The position numbers and the translations under genes are program-made. DNA of 21,686 bases, from positions 1 to 21,686 of the forward strand of contig CAMLDJ010000067.1 in assembly GCA_946478755.1 (NCBI GenBank). Reading direction: 5' to 3'. The notes beneath the pieces are model-generated. The model worked only from the letters and a program-made list of their open reading frames with translations, did no database searches and was not told the origin of the DNA. Of this stretch, positions 1 to 7,303 are shown one piece after another. Origin of the DNA: an uncultured Pedobacter sp. (GTDB lineage Bacteria; Bacteroidota; Bacteroidia; Sphingobacteriales; Sphingobacteriaceae). Every line of letters starts with the position of its first letter. Positions within the stretch are counted from its first letter, which is position 1.

Positions 1-1394
1 TCGGTTTAACGGAATCTGAAATCAACTCGGTATACAGTTCCGGACAGGTCTCCTATAAAGATTACATCTACCTGGACCTTACTGCCCCTAATGACTCGTC
101 TTCTACACAGTCAAAGGAAAAAAACTCAATTTTCTATCCCTCAGTAAGCGCCAGCTTCATCGCTTCCGAAGCCCTTAATTTCAAAAGTAATGTGATCCGT
201 TACCTCAAATTAAGAGGTTCATGGGCACAGGCAGGCAGCTCAGGAAATCCTTACCAGTTAAGCGGTACCTATAGTCTGGATCAGTTTACCCACGGCGGCG
301 TTCCGCTGGGATCATTCACGACCATTATTCCGGATAAAAACTTAACCAATGAGCTGACCACGTCAATTGAATTTGGTTCGGATCTTGAATTATGGTCGGG
401 CCGTGTTGGCTTAGGCTTTACGGTTTATCAGGCTTCTACAAAAGATCAGATCCTCGATGTTCCGGTATCGCCATCCAGCTTGTTTACCGTGATGAGGATC
501 AATGCCGGGGAGATCCGTAACCGCGGTATTGAGCTGTCCTTCAATGCAACGCCAATTAAAACGACGTCGGGCTTTACCTGGAAAACCACATTTAACTTCA
601 ATAAGAACTCAAATAAGGTGTTGTCGCTTTATCCGGGTGTACCAACCTTTTTGCTGGGATCAGACCGAGGCATCAATGTAGTGGCGGAAGTGGGTAAGCC
701 ATTCGGGCAGCTGATAGGCACGCAGTTTGCCTGGTTGAAGGATGAGAACGGCAACCGACTGATCGATCCGAATACAGGCCTGCCTTTAACCAGTACCAGC
801 CGCGTGCAGGAAACGATCGGTAATGCACAGCCAGATTGGTTGGGCGGCTTTTTTAACACTTTTACCTATAAGGGTTTTACGCTAAATGCGTTGATAGACA
901 TCCGTCAGGGCGGTATGATCTTCTCTCAGAGTAACCGGGAAGAAATTATTTACGGAACAACAAAGAAAACTTTGGCAGGCAGGGATGGTTCTTACCTGGC
1001 AACAGGTGTGGTGGCCATTAAGAATCCCGATGGCAGCTGGAGCGGTACAGGAGTGGCCAATACCAAAACCGTAAAGGCACAGGATTATTGGAATGTGGTA
1101 GCCAGTGATAAGGAAGTAATGGTGTCGGAAGAGATGCTGAACGATGGCAGTTATATCGCCATGCGGGAATTGAGTTTGCGTTACCAGGTCCCTGCCAGGT
1201 TTTTACCAGGCAATAAGATCAGGAATGCTGCAGTTGGTGTTTACGGGCGTAACTTGTTTTACTTTCAACGCAAAACGGATGGGTTCTCGCCAGAGTCGGC
1301 CTCCTTTAATACCTCCAATTCTTCCATCGGTATCGAATCGACCTCATTGCCTATGCTTAGAAACATTGGATTTAACCTGAGTATTGGATTTTAA
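1..1394 (+). CDS. SusC/RagA-type TonB-dependent receptor, C-terminal part (5' end outside window)
   Basis: This is the C-terminal part of an outer-membrane TonB-dependent receptor of the SusC/RagA class, which imports glycans or other oligomers together with a SusD lipoprotein. The frame is open from base 3, so the first ATG at 192 is internal; about 463 residues are visible of a family usually near 1000. Visible SusC traits are the barrel segment KNSIFYPSVSASF, long stretches of alternating hydrophobic and polar residues, the conserved NAGEIRNRGIELSF region, and a C-terminal strand ending in aromatic Phe (NIGFNLSIGF). The signal peptide, carboxypeptidase-like domain and plug lie upstream. 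The susD-like gene begins 22 bases after the stop, so the two are surely cotranscribed. The substrate cannot be told from this part. The 3' end carries a small tandem duplication that includes the stop codon. Confidence 0.93.
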   Translation, partial: GLTESEINSVYSSGQVSYKDYIYLDLTAPNDSSSTQSKEKNSIFYPSVSASFIASEALNFKSNVIRYLKLRGSWAQAGSSGNPYQLSGTYSLDQFTHGGVPLGSFTTIIPDKNLTNELTTSIEFGSDLELWSGRVGLGFTVYQASTKDQILDVPVSPSSLFTVMRINAGEIRNRGIELSFNATPIKTTSGFTWKTTFNFNKNSNKVLSLYPGVPTFLLGSDRGINVVAEVGKPFGQLIGTQFAWLKDENGNRLIDPNTGLPLTSTSRVQETIGNAQPDWLGGFFNTFTYKGFTLNALIDIRQGGMIFSQSNREEIIYGTTKKTLAGRDGSYLATGVVAIKNPDGSWSGTGVANTKTVKAQDYWNVVASDKEVMVSEEMLNDGSYIAMRELSLRYQVPARFLPGNKIRNAAVGVYGRNLFYFQRKTDGFSPESASFNTSNSSIGIESTSLPMLRNIGFNLSIGF

Positions 1395-1399
1395 CCTGA
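1365..1399 (+). repeat. 18-bp-period tandem duplication at the susC 3' end
   Basis: ATTGGATTTAACCTGA at 1365-1380 is repeated at 1383-1399 with one extra T (ATTGGATTTTAACCTGA). The extra T shifts the frame so that TAA at 1392-1394 stops susC after NIGFNLSIGF. The second copy is therefore largely untranslated. Confidence 0.75.
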
Positions 1400-1416
1400 C
1401 CATTAGCATTAGAAAT

Positions 1417-2934
1417 ATGAAAACGAAAAATATAATCAAAATAAGCCTGTATAGTTTATCCATCGCTATCGGTTTTAGTGCCTGTACCAAAGATTTTGAA
1501 AAGTTGAACACACCACCAACCTCTATTACCAGCATCGATCCGTCCCTGTTGTTTTCCAGAGTGCAGAAAGATGGTACTTTTTTCGAAGGAGGTGAGCTGC
1601 CCAACAATAAATTCGGTTCATGGGTACAGCATTGGGCCGGGGGAGCAGTGGTGCCCGTATCCAGGTACATCGAATCTTCGGAAGATCTGATATGGGAACA
1701 GCATTATAGCTTGATCCGTGACCTGCGACAGATCCGTCTGGAGCTGGCTGGCAAGGAAAATGATCCATCAGGAAGAACAAAACTGGCTATTGCCCGCATC
1801 TATGAAATTAGTATCTGGCAACGCCTCACAGATCTTTTCGGGGACATTCCTTATTCCGAAGTTTCTAAAGATGCAACCGCAATTAATGTTACACCGGCAT
1901 TTGATACCCAGGAAAGTATATACAGCTCGCTGATTGCTGATCTTGATGTGGCGATGAACAATTTGAATGATGCAGATGAGAGCTACGGTACCGCAGATTT
2001 CTTCTATAAAGGTACGACGGCGATCAATTCATGGCGTAAATATGCCAATTCTTTGAAGCTACGCCTGGGTTTGAGGTTGCGCTATGCAAACCCTACACTG
2101 GCCAGAGCTACCGTTGAATCAGCGATGGGAAAACCAGCCTTGTTGTTCAGTGCAAATGCAGACAATGCTGCGGTAGCTACTTTTAACAACGCACAGCCTG
2201 TAAACACCAATCCGATGCTGCGCCAGTTCCTTACCGGAAGTGCGGATCTAAGATATCTCGCGGCTGCATTGGTTGATAAGCTGAAGGCATACAGCGATCC
2301 ACGTCTGCCCTTGCTGGCACAGTTAACGGTGAATGGCGTAAACGGCGGCCAGCCGGATTATGTGGGTTTAGGCGCAGCCTTAAACGACACGCAACTGGCA
2401 CAGGTCATCAGAAATAATTACTCAACCGCTTCGCTGAGTACCTGGTTTAGCCAGACTTTTGCACCCATTCCGGTTTATTCCCTAACCTATTCGGAAGTCT
2501 GCTTTTTTAAAGCCGAAGCGGCATTGTTGGGCTGGGGTGCGCAATCGACAGCCGCTGAGGGTTTCTTTAAAGCGGGAGTAGCAGCTGCACTTCAATTGCC
2601 TCCATATAATATAAACACCATTCCTCCGGCATATGACAATGCTGTACTGTCATTTACAGGGCTTACAGATGGACAGAAGCTCGACAGGATTATGACCCAA
2701 AAGTGGATACATCTTTTCGGTAGAAATTACGAGGCCTTTGCAGAATGGAGAAGAAATGGTTTGCCCGCTTTAACGCCAGGCAGTAACCTGGGCTCTACCA
2801 ACGGACAGATTCCACGCAGGGCAATTTACTCCACCCGCGAGTCGCAGTTGAATACCAGTAATTATAGCACTGCTGTTGGCCGCCTGAGTAATGGAGATTC
2901 TTTCCTTTCCAAAGTTTGGTGGGACAAGCGATAA
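1417..2934 (+). CDS. SusD/RagB-like outer-membrane lipoprotein (SusD-like_2 type)
   Basis: This is a cell-surface lipoprotein partner of the SusC-like receptor just upstream; it would bind the substrate and cap the receptor pore. I chose ATG 1417 because it starts a lipoprotein signal peptide: KTKN, a hydrophobic core, then the lipobox GFSAC with Cys23. The frame is open further 5' (TTG at 1384), but that only adds residues overlapping susC. After the Cys comes TKDFEKLNTPP, the usual opening of the SusD-like_2 family. Length is 505 aa, normal for the family. The TPR-like helical body shows typical segments (IYEISIWQRLTDLFGDIPYS; SWRKYANSLKLRLGLRLR; EVCFFKAEAALLGWG), and the C-terminal region has the expected KWIHLFGRNYEAFAEWRR. 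Substrate is unknown; no glycoside hydrolase or sigma/anti-sigma gene is in view. A strong hairpin terminator follows. Confidence 0.93.
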   Translation: MKTKNIIKISLYSLSIAIGFSACTKDFEKLNTPPTSITSIDPSLLFSRVQKDGTFFEGGELPNNKFGSWVQHWAGGAVVPVSRYIESSEDLIWEQHYSLIRDLRQIRLELAGKENDPSGRTKLAIARIYEISIWQRLTDLFGDIPYSEVSKDATAINVTPAFDTQESIYSSLIADLDVAMNNLNDADESYGTADFFYKGTTAINSWRKYANSLKLRLGLRLRYANPTLARATVESAMGKPALLFSANADNAAVATFNNAQPVNTNPMLRQFLTGSADLRYLAAALVDKLKAYSDPRLPLLAQLTVNGVNGGQPDYVGLGAALNDTQLAQVIRNNYSTASLSTWFSQTFAPIPVYSLTYSEVCFFKAEAALLGWGAQSTAAEGFFKAGVAAALQLPPYNINTIPPAYDNAVLSFTGLTDGQKLDRIMTQKWIHLFGRNYEAFAEWRRNGLPALTPGSNLGSTNGQIPRRAIYSTRESQLNTSNYSTAVGRLSNGDSFLSKVWWDKR

Positions 2935-2962
2935 GTAATAGCGGAATGAAAATCTTAAAAAT

Positions 2963-3012
2963 GCAATTAAATCAAAATGGCCGGATCTTTCCGGCCATTT
3001 TGATTTAATTGC
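2963..3012. terminator. Bidirectional hairpin terminator between susD and marR
   Basis: A perfect 23-bp inverted repeat (2963-2985 with 2990-3012) closes a TCTT loop. The apex is GC-rich (GGCCGGA/TCCGGCC) and the base is AT-rich, so the transcript has a U-rich flank in either direction. It lies between the convergent ends of susD (2934) and marR (3031) and can serve both. Confidence 0.85.
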
Positions 3013-3030
3013 CGTCTATTCATATTACAT

Positions 3031-3465
3031 TTAAAGATCAGGAAGTATAGATAAGAGTGCAATGGCCTTTTGAATGACCAGCTTATCCTGATCACTATAA
3101 TGTTGCGCAATTAAACCTGCAAGCCATTCCTCTCTTTCCAGTCTGGATTCCTGCACTTTGCGCTTGCCTTTTTCGGTTAGTGAAGCAAAAGTTTTTCTTT
3201 TGTCAACTGTCGCAGCTTTTCTGGAAATGTATTCGAGCTCCGCCAGTCTGTTTAATACCTGCGACATATATTGAGAGGATATATTCAGCTGTGCGCTCAG
3301 TTCGGAGGGAAGCATTTCTTCGTTGACGATCAATAACTGAAGCACGCTTCGTTCTGTTATAGACATTTGCTCAGGATTGCTGATCTGCTTTCTCAGTCTG
3401 CGCTGCATTCGGGTAATCAGATCACGAAGGTTATGCGCAATATTTTTATCAAATTCGGATGCCAT
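3031..3465 (-). CDS. MarR-family transcriptional regulator
   Basis: A 144-aa winged-helix regulator of the MarR family, probably a dimeric repressor whose DNA binding is relieved by a small-molecule ligand. The N-terminal helix (about 5-28) would form part of the dimer interface. The winged HTH spans roughly residues 35-100: TERSVLQLLI, then ELSAQLNISSQYMSQVLNRLAELEYI as the helix-turn-helix, then the wing with the diagnostic D-K-R motif (VDKRKTFASLTEKG). The start ATG lies 21 bases after the stop of the MFS gene on the same strand, so it is probably the last gene of that operon. A TAATTTTG box at 3478-3471 could give a second, nearly leaderless promoter. The likely target is its own operon promoter at 4871-4902. 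The ligand cannot be inferred. Confidence 0.92.
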   Translation of the reverse strand: MASEFDKNIAHNLRDLITRMQRRLRKQISNPEQMSITERSVLQLLIVNEEMLPSELSAQLNISSQYMSQVLNRLAELEYISRKAATVDKRKTFASLTEKGKRKVQESRLEREEWLAGLIAQHYSDQDKLVIQKAIALLSILPDL

Positions 3466-3470
3466 AGCTG

Positions 3471-3478
3471 CAAAATTA
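3471..3478 (-). promoter_or_regulatory. Possible -7 box (TAATTTTG) for marR
   Basis: On the minus strand TAATTTTG matches the Bacteroidota -7 consensus TAnnTTTG. It sits only 5 bases from the marR ATG, which would give an almost leaderless mRNA, and no clear -33 element precedes it. It may be a chance match in an operon gap. Confidence 0.25.
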
Positions 3479-3486
3479 AATTTTAG

Positions 3487-4746
3487 TTACAATAGATTGG
3501 AGTCTATTTCCTCTTCAGGTAACACCTGTATTTCTTTTTTGAGTTTCCCGCCTTTTAAATGTCTGAAATGCAATAAAGCGAAGCAAAGCGCTGTAACTCC
3601 TGCGATCAGGACAGTTTCCCGGGGGCCGACCAGGGTAGACAGGTAACCGATCACTAAGCTGCCAATAGGCTGCAGACCGAAGAATACCATTACGTATAAG
3701 CTGATTACACGTCCTCGCATCTCAGGGGCAACACTGGTTTGAATGAGTGTATTGCTGATCGCATTCTGAGACATCATGCCAAAGCCTGTCGTTGCTGCAA
3801 AAATCAAAGCAAGCCAATACAGATTTTGATGTGAGAACAAGATGAGTCCGGCACCTAAAACCAGCGTATTGATAAATAGTATCTTTTGCAGATTTCTTTC
3901 TGGTTTTAAAGAGGCCAGAAAAAGTGCACCTCCAAATGCTCCCATGCCAATTGCACTATCTATAATGCCAAATGTACTGGCATCGCCTTTAAAAACATGA
4001 CGGGCATAATAGGGAATTAAGGTGCTGTAAGGTAGAACGAACAAACTGATTAACCCAAACATGAGTATGACGAAAGCAATGGAAGGTGTCTTTTTTACAT
4101 AGGAAAGCCCTTCCTTTAATTCGATCAACATATTTTTAGTATGCTTCTTTACTTTAAAGACGGGCAATTTCATCATTAATAATGACCCGATTACAGCAAT
4201 AAAACTTAGGGTATTCAGCAAAAAACAGTAACTGTCCCCAAGGTATTGCAATAAGAAACCAGCAAACGCGGGACCAATGATCCTGCTGAGGTTAACCATA
4301 GAGGAATTTAAAGCAAGTGCATTGGCCAGATCCTCTTTATCATCCACCATTTCATATACTAGTGATTGACGAGCTGGTACATCGAAAGCATTGATTAAGC
4401 CCAGAAGCGTACTTAATCCAAGAATCATCCACACATTATAATGGTTAAAAAAAACCAGGAGGGTTAACAAAGCAGCCTGTATCATGGAGGCAACCTGGGT
4501 CACGATTAAAACGCGGTGTCGATTATAACGGTCGGATATTACCCCACCAATTAAAGAAAATAAAAAGGAAGGGAACTGGCTGGCAAATAAAGATAGCCCA
4601 AGCATAAATGTAGAATGGGTAAGCGAGTAGATGATCCAGCTAACCGCAGTTTTTTGCATCCATGTTCCAATTAAAGAGACGGACTGCCCGGAAAAATAGA
4701 GCCTGAAATTCCGGCTCCTGAATGCCTTAAATGTACTTATTTCCAT
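3487..4746 (-). CDS. MFS transporter, MFS_3/EntS-like exporter
   Basis: A 419-aa inner-membrane transporter of the major facilitator superfamily, probably a proton-driven exporter of small molecules. The opening (STFKAFRSRNFRLYFSGQSVSLIGTWMQ) is the hallmark of the MFS_3/DUF894 branch that includes enterobactin-exporter-like and YfiS-like proteins. The loop 2-3 motif is present as GGVISDRYNRHR, with Asp72, Arg73 and Arg76. About twelve hydrophobic segments are spread over the full length, with a cytoplasmic loop around VKKHTKNMLIELKEGLSYVKK between the halves. The start ATG 4746 fits the family N terminus. The gene is 10 bases downstream of the hydrolase remnant and upstream of marR, all on the minus strand; linkage to a MarR regulator suggests ligand-inducible export of a toxic or signalling compound. 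Substrate is unknown. Confidence 0.9.
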   Translation of the reverse strand: MEISTFKAFRSRNFRLYFSGQSVSLIGTWMQKTAVSWIIYSLTHSTFMLGLSLFASQFPSFLFSLIGGVISDRYNRHRVLIVTQVASMIQAALLTLLVFFNHYNVWMILGLSTLLGLINAFDVPARQSLVYEMVDDKEDLANALALNSSMVNLSRIIGPAFAGFLLQYLGDSYCFLLNTLSFIAVIGSLLMMKLPVFKVKKHTKNMLIELKEGLSYVKKTPSIAFVILMFGLISLFVLPYSTLIPYYARHVFKGDASTFGIIDSAIGMGAFGGALFLASLKPERNLQKILFINTLVLGAGLILFSHQNLYWLALIFAATTGFGMMSQNAISNTLIQTSVAPEMRGRVISLYVMVFFGLQPIGSLVIGYLSTLVGPRETVLIAGVTALCFALLHFRHLKGGKLKKEIQVLPEEEIDSNLL

Positions 4747-4756
4747 ACTTGCTGGT

Positions 4757-4852
4757 CTACTCTGCTGTAATAATGACTTTAGCTAACCCGGATATCATTG
4801 CATTCTGCATATCCATTATCAACAACGCAGTACCTTTTTCTTGCTCATTCAT
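4757..4852 (-). pseudogene. Remnant of an isochorismatase-like cysteine hydrolase gene
   Basis: A 31-codon ORF (ATG at 4852, TAG at 4757-4759) reads MNEQEKGTALLIMDMQNAM then ISGLAKVIITAE. The TALLIMDMQN segment matches the first beta-strand of isochorismatase-family hydrolases, where the Asp of the D-M-Q-N motif is the catalytic acid. The end (LAKVIITAE) resembles the C-terminal tail common in that family (FA-x-VxTT-E). The simplest reading is a gene that lost its middle, about 150-200 codons, by in-frame deletion, keeping start, stop and promoter. The catalytic Lys and Cys are gone, so no enzyme activity is possible. It lies right behind a near-consensus promoter and 10 bases before the MFS gene. 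It may now act only as a leader ORF. Chance resemblance cannot be excluded for so short a peptide. Confidence 0.6.
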
Positions 4853-4862
4853 TGTGGTAAGT

Positions 4863-4883
4863 TTACTTTGCAAAGTTACTTTG
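4863..4883. promoter_or_regulatory. Candidate MarR operator: ACTTTGCAAAGT palindrome over the -7 box
   Basis: ACTTTGCAAAGT at 4865-4876 is a perfect 12-bp palindrome overlapping the -7 box and the expected start site. It is flanked by a direct repeat of TTACTTTG (4863-4870 and 4876-4883). The position is ideal for repression, and the operon encodes a MarR protein, whose family binds short palindromes. Assignment to this MarR is inference. Confidence 0.5.
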
Positions 4884-4902
4884 GTAATATGCTGTTCGCA
4901 AA
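4871..4902 (-). promoter_or_regulatory. Promoter of the hydrolase remnant-MFS-marR operon
   Basis: On the minus strand TTTG (4902-4899, -33 element) is followed after exactly 20 bases by TAACTTTG (4878-4871, -7 element). This fits the Bacteroidota housekeeping promoter TTTG-N19-21-TAnnTTTG. Transcription would begin near 4865, about a dozen bases before the remnant ATG at 4852. It is the only promoter in the window where I see both elements intact. Confidence 0.7.
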
Positions 4903-5079
4903 GTTTATGTGAATTGTAACAATCAAATTATAAATGTGAACTAAAAAAGAAGAGTTAGCCCAATTCAATTTTATTGCCGGCATTTTTTAGTTGAATGGTG
5001 TTTTTATCCATTAGCTACCAATGCGTTTATACTATTTTCTTCATTTACACGTTATTGTGTTATCTAAGTTTCAAACGTC
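4903..5079. other. Intergenic stretch without recognisable gene
   Basis: This is AT-rich sequence between the minus-strand MFS operon promoter and the doubtful ORF at 5080. A 10-bp inverted repeat (4939-4948 with 4983-4992, AACTAAAAAA) has a 34-base loop. No tRNA, promoter or insertion-sequence end can be supported. Confidence 0.5.
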
Positions 5080-5229
5080 ATGTCAATATATCTAGAATTC
5101 CCTGCAATTGAAGATTACCCGGTATATAATCCTTTGGAGCAAATTGCTGTAATTATTCCAAATTGGTTGGTAAATACCGTTCAGAGCTGTCTGCCAGATT
5201 CGGACGCTTTAGATATTAACGAAGCATAG
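5080..5229 (+). CDS. Possible small protein, 49 aa, unrecognised
   Basis: ATG 5080 opens a 49-codon frame ending at TAG 5227-5229. The peptide begins MSIYLEFPAIEDYPVYNPL and ends LDINEA. It is acidic, has no signal peptide and only one short hydrophobic patch (QIAVIIPNWLV). I do not recognise it. It stands alone in a 519-base gap (4753-5271) between two minus-strand MFS operons. TAAGTTTC at 5063-5070 is a 7/8 match to a -7 box but is very close to the ATG. It could be a real small gene, a gene remnant or a chance frame. Confidence 0.25.
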   Translation: MSIYLEFPAIEDYPVYNPLEQIAVIIPNWLVNTVQSCLPDSDALDINEA

Positions 5230-5249
5230 TCGGGAAATAAAATAAATCC

Positions 5250-5280
5250 AAGGGGATCTTAATAGATTAAGTTATCCCTT
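5250..5280 (-). terminator. Hairpin terminator at the end of the TetA-like MFS gene
   Basis: On the minus strand AAGGGAT, AA, CTTAAT pairs across a CT loop with ATTAAGAT and CCCCTT, with small bulges. The hairpin overlaps the MFS stop codon (5272-5274) and is followed by a T-rich run (GGATTTATTTTATTT). This is terminator-like for the minus-strand gene. Confidence 0.55.
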
Positions 5281-6495
5281 CTTTTTAAAGCTCCTCATAG
5301 CCAGTATTGCACTTAACATCATTAATACTGCAGCCACAAAATACGGCGCACCTGGTAAATAGACGGGTGCAGATGCATTGGTGAAATAATAAAAAATATA
5401 CGTCATAAACCACGGGCCAAAGATCGAACTTAAGCTCATTAGACTGGTTAAGCCACCTTGTAATTCGCCCTGTTCATTGGCTGGTACCTGATTGGTCATG
5501 ATCCCTTGTAAAGCGGGCCCTGCAATTCCTCCCAATGCATAGGGAACCATGTAAGCAAACATCATCCAGCCTTTATTGGCCAGGCCGAACAGCACCATAC
5601 CCACAGCATACAACATTAAGCCAATCCAGATGCTGCGTTCCTGACCCAGTTTTGGGATCGCAATACGGATCAGTCCTCCCTGCACCAGTGCGATCATCAG
5701 GCCTATAAAACCTAAAGAATAACCCACCACATCTTCGTTCCAGTTAAACTTCTGCATGGTGTAAAAAGTCCACACACTTTGTACCGCATGGCCCGCAAAA
5801 TAAACAATGAACAGGCATACGGAAAGATTGATCACTGAGGGGTATTTTTTTAGCTGAAGAAGTGTGCCGAGTGGGTTGCAGCGCTTCCAGTCTAAGTCGC
5901 GGCGATGCTCCTTAGGCAGAGATTCCGGTAGGATAAAGAAACCATAAGCGGCATTCAGCAGCGCAAGTGCCGCTGCGGCATAAAAAGGGTAGTGGGTATC
6001 CATTTTACCCAGAATGCCGCCTATTACCGGGCCTAATATAAACCCCAACCCAAACGCCACGCCAATCATACCAAAGTTCTGCGCACGTTTTTCGGGACTG
6101 CTCACATCAGCAATGTAGGCCGACGCAGTAGTAAAACTTGCGCCGGTAATTCCGGCAATGATGCGGCCCACAAAAAGCCAGCCTATGGTAGGGGCAAAAG
6201 CGAGGAAAAGATAATCGACTCCGAAACCCAGCAATGAAAACAAAAGAACCGGCCTGCGTCCATATTTATCACTAAGGTTACCGACCAGTGGGGCACATAA
6301 AAATTGCATCACGGCATAGGCCACCAGTAAAAGGCCGGACATTTTAGAGGCATCACTGATATCGCCATGGATAAGACCTTCTATCAACTTAGGGAAAACA
6401 GGAATAATAATGGCTAAGCCGATCACATCGATCAATAAAGTGATAAATATAAAACTTAAGGCAGCAGGACGTTTTTCTTGTTTTATTTCGGTCAT
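5272..6495 (-). CDS. TetA-type MFS drug transporter (TCR/Tet family)
   Basis: A 407-aa inner-membrane major-facilitator protein of the TetA (12-TM drug:H+ antiporter) group. TM1 carries the acidic residue typical of the group ([16 protein letters not shown], Asp23). Motif A is intact in loop 2-3 as [11 protein letters not shown] (Asp76, Arg80, Arg81). A motif-C-like segment [13 protein letters not shown], diagnostic of exporters, lies in TM5. A central loop ([14 protein letters not shown]) separates the halves. Such genes are common in Sphingobacteriaceae and annotated as tetracycline-resistance-like, but this does not prove tetracycline export. The gene is monocistronic: a hairpin follows it, and a TAnnTTTG box lies just before its ATG. 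The divergent neighbour at 6617 looks unrelated in function. Confidence 0.88.
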   Translation of the reverse strand: MTEIKQEKRPAALSFIFITLLIDVIGLAIIIPVFPKLIEGLIHGDISDASKMSGLLLVAYAVMQFLCAPLVGNLSDKYGRRPVLLFSLLGFGVDYLFLAFAPTIGWLFVGRIIAGITGASFTTASAYIADVSSPEKRAQNFGMIGVAFGLGFILGPVIGGILGKMDTHYPFYAAAALALLNAAYGFFILPESLPKEHRRDLDWKRCNPLGTLLQLKKYPSVINLSVCLFIVYFAGHAVQSVWTFYTMQKFNWNEDVVGYSLGFIGLMIALVQGGLIRIAIPKLGQERSIWIGLMLYAVGMVLFGLANKGWMMFAYMVPYALGGIAGPALQGIMTNQVPANEQGELQGGLTSLMSLSSIFGPWFMTYIFYYFTNASAPVYLPGAPYFVAAVLMMLSAILAMRSFKKKG

Positions 6496-6500
6496 GGCGC

Positions 6501-6508
6501 CAAATGTA
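6501..6508 (-). promoter_or_regulatory. -7 box (TACATTTG) of the TetA-like MFS gene
   Basis: TACATTTG on the minus strand matches TAnnTTTG exactly. It ends 5 bases from the ATG at 6495, so the leader would be at most a few bases. No TTTG is seen about 20 bases further upstream. Confidence 0.45.
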
Positions 6509-6616
6509 GTGAAATCCAGAAAATATCGGCATGTATTAAAACCAGCATTTTGCAGAACTTTTAGCGGTACCCACTGTTAAGGAACATGAATATTATTTCA
6601 TATAATTTATAATCCT

Positions 6617-7153
6617 ATGAACAGCATTAATAAAAACCAGCCGGAAAGTAGCCACAAAAATTTAGACAGCGAGGCTGCCTTGCAAAAGATTAAAGAGTTG
6701 GTCGAACAGACGGAGACCTGTTTTTTCTGTACGGAACCCAGCGGCTCAGGATCTGACGGAGTGCGGCCAATGACTATTCAGGAAGTTGATGAAAATGGTC
6801 ATTTATGGATGTTAAGTGCCAATGACAGTCATATCAATGAGGAAATCGCACTGGACCCAAAGGTGAAGCTTTATTTTCAAGGCTCGAAACATTCCGATTT
6901 TTTATATCTGACCGGCGAGGCTAGTATTCATGGCGACAGAACCAAAATTAAAGCACTTTGGAACCCAATAATGAAAACCTGGTTTACTGAGGGAGAAAGT
7001 GATCCCCGTATCTCATTGATCAAAGTTGTTCCTGCCTATGGCTACTATTGGGATACAAAACATGGAAGCATGGTGGCCGGTATAAAGATGTTGATCGGTG
7101 CAGCGATCGGTAAAACGCTGGACGATTCTATTGAAGGTAAGCTTAGGGTTTAA
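6617..7153 (+). CDS. Pyridoxamine 5'-phosphate oxidase-like protein (general stress protein 26 type)
   Basis: A 178-aa cytosolic protein with the split-barrel flavin-binding fold of the pyridoxamine-phosphate-oxidase superfamily, in the branch of Bacillus general stress protein 26. Residues about 20-150 carry the pattern of the fold: a first helix (EAALQKIKELVEQTETC), strands with RPMTIQEVDENGHLWMLSA, then SHINEEIALDPKVKLYFQ, YLTGEASIHGDRTKIKALW and the W-F-x-E-G-x-x-D-P segment that is typical of this group. The last part (YWDTKHGSMVAGIKMLIGAAIGK) matches the usual end. Members bind FMN, FAD or a related cofactor; the reaction here is unknown, and they are not true PNPOx. It is monocistronic. 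I see no good promoter in the 121-base gap to the divergent MFS gene. Confidence 0.85.
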   Translation: MNSINKNQPESSHKNLDSEAALQKIKELVEQTETCFFCTEPSGSGSDGVRPMTIQEVDENGHLWMLSANDSHINEEIALDPKVKLYFQGSKHSDFLYLTGEASIHGDRTKIKALWNPIMKTWFTEGESDPRISLIKVVPAYGYYWDTKHGSMVAGIKMLIGAAIGKTLDDSIEGKLRV

Positions 7154-7190
7154 CGGCTCCTGTTCGTTTTTCTACCTTATAGTTAACTTA

Positions 7191-7303
7191 TATTGAACGG
7201 ATCTTATACGGATCTTATACGGATGTTATACGGATGTTGAACGGATACTGTACGGACTGGCCCGACTAGCATCCGTTTAACATCCGTTTAACATCCGTTA
7301 ATT
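7191..7303. repeat. 11-bp repeat array folding back as an inverted repeat
   Basis: The array lies in the 301-base gap between the PNPOx-like gene and mgtE. Units of 11 bp start at 7201: ATCTTATACGG twice, ATGTTATACGG, ATGTTGAACGG and ATACTGTACGG, after a partial TTGAACGG at 7193-7200. After about 15 other bases the reverse complement follows: ATCCGTTTAAC twice and ATCCGTTAATT (7271-7303). About 30 bases of left arm (7217-7246) pair with 7271-7300 with few mismatches around a 24-base loop, giving a long imperfect hairpin with 11-base periodicity. It is non-coding. It could be a terminator, an mRNA-stabilising element, a protein-binding array or a dispersed repeat family. The rest of the gap (7304-7454) shows no gene and no recognisable Mg2+ riboswitch. 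Confidence 0.85.

Noticed and set aside
4731..4919. 62-aa plus-strand ORF opposite the MFS gene start
   Set aside because: It lies antisense to the hydrolase remnant, whose family-like sequence and promoter are on the minus strand.
4939..4992. 10-bp inverted repeat AACTAAAAAA as insertion-sequence ends
   Set aside because: Only 34 bases lie between the arms, there is no transposase fragment, and the arms are low-complexity A/T.
5272..6495. Confirmed tetracycline-resistance gene
   Set aside because: Motifs support a TetA-type MFS exporter, but substrate cannot be read from sequence, and such genes are chromosomal and common in this group; no mobile context is present.
7191..7303. CRISPR-like array
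   Set aside because: Units are 11 bp, directly abutting with no spacers, and the array reverses orientation; there are no cas genes in the window.
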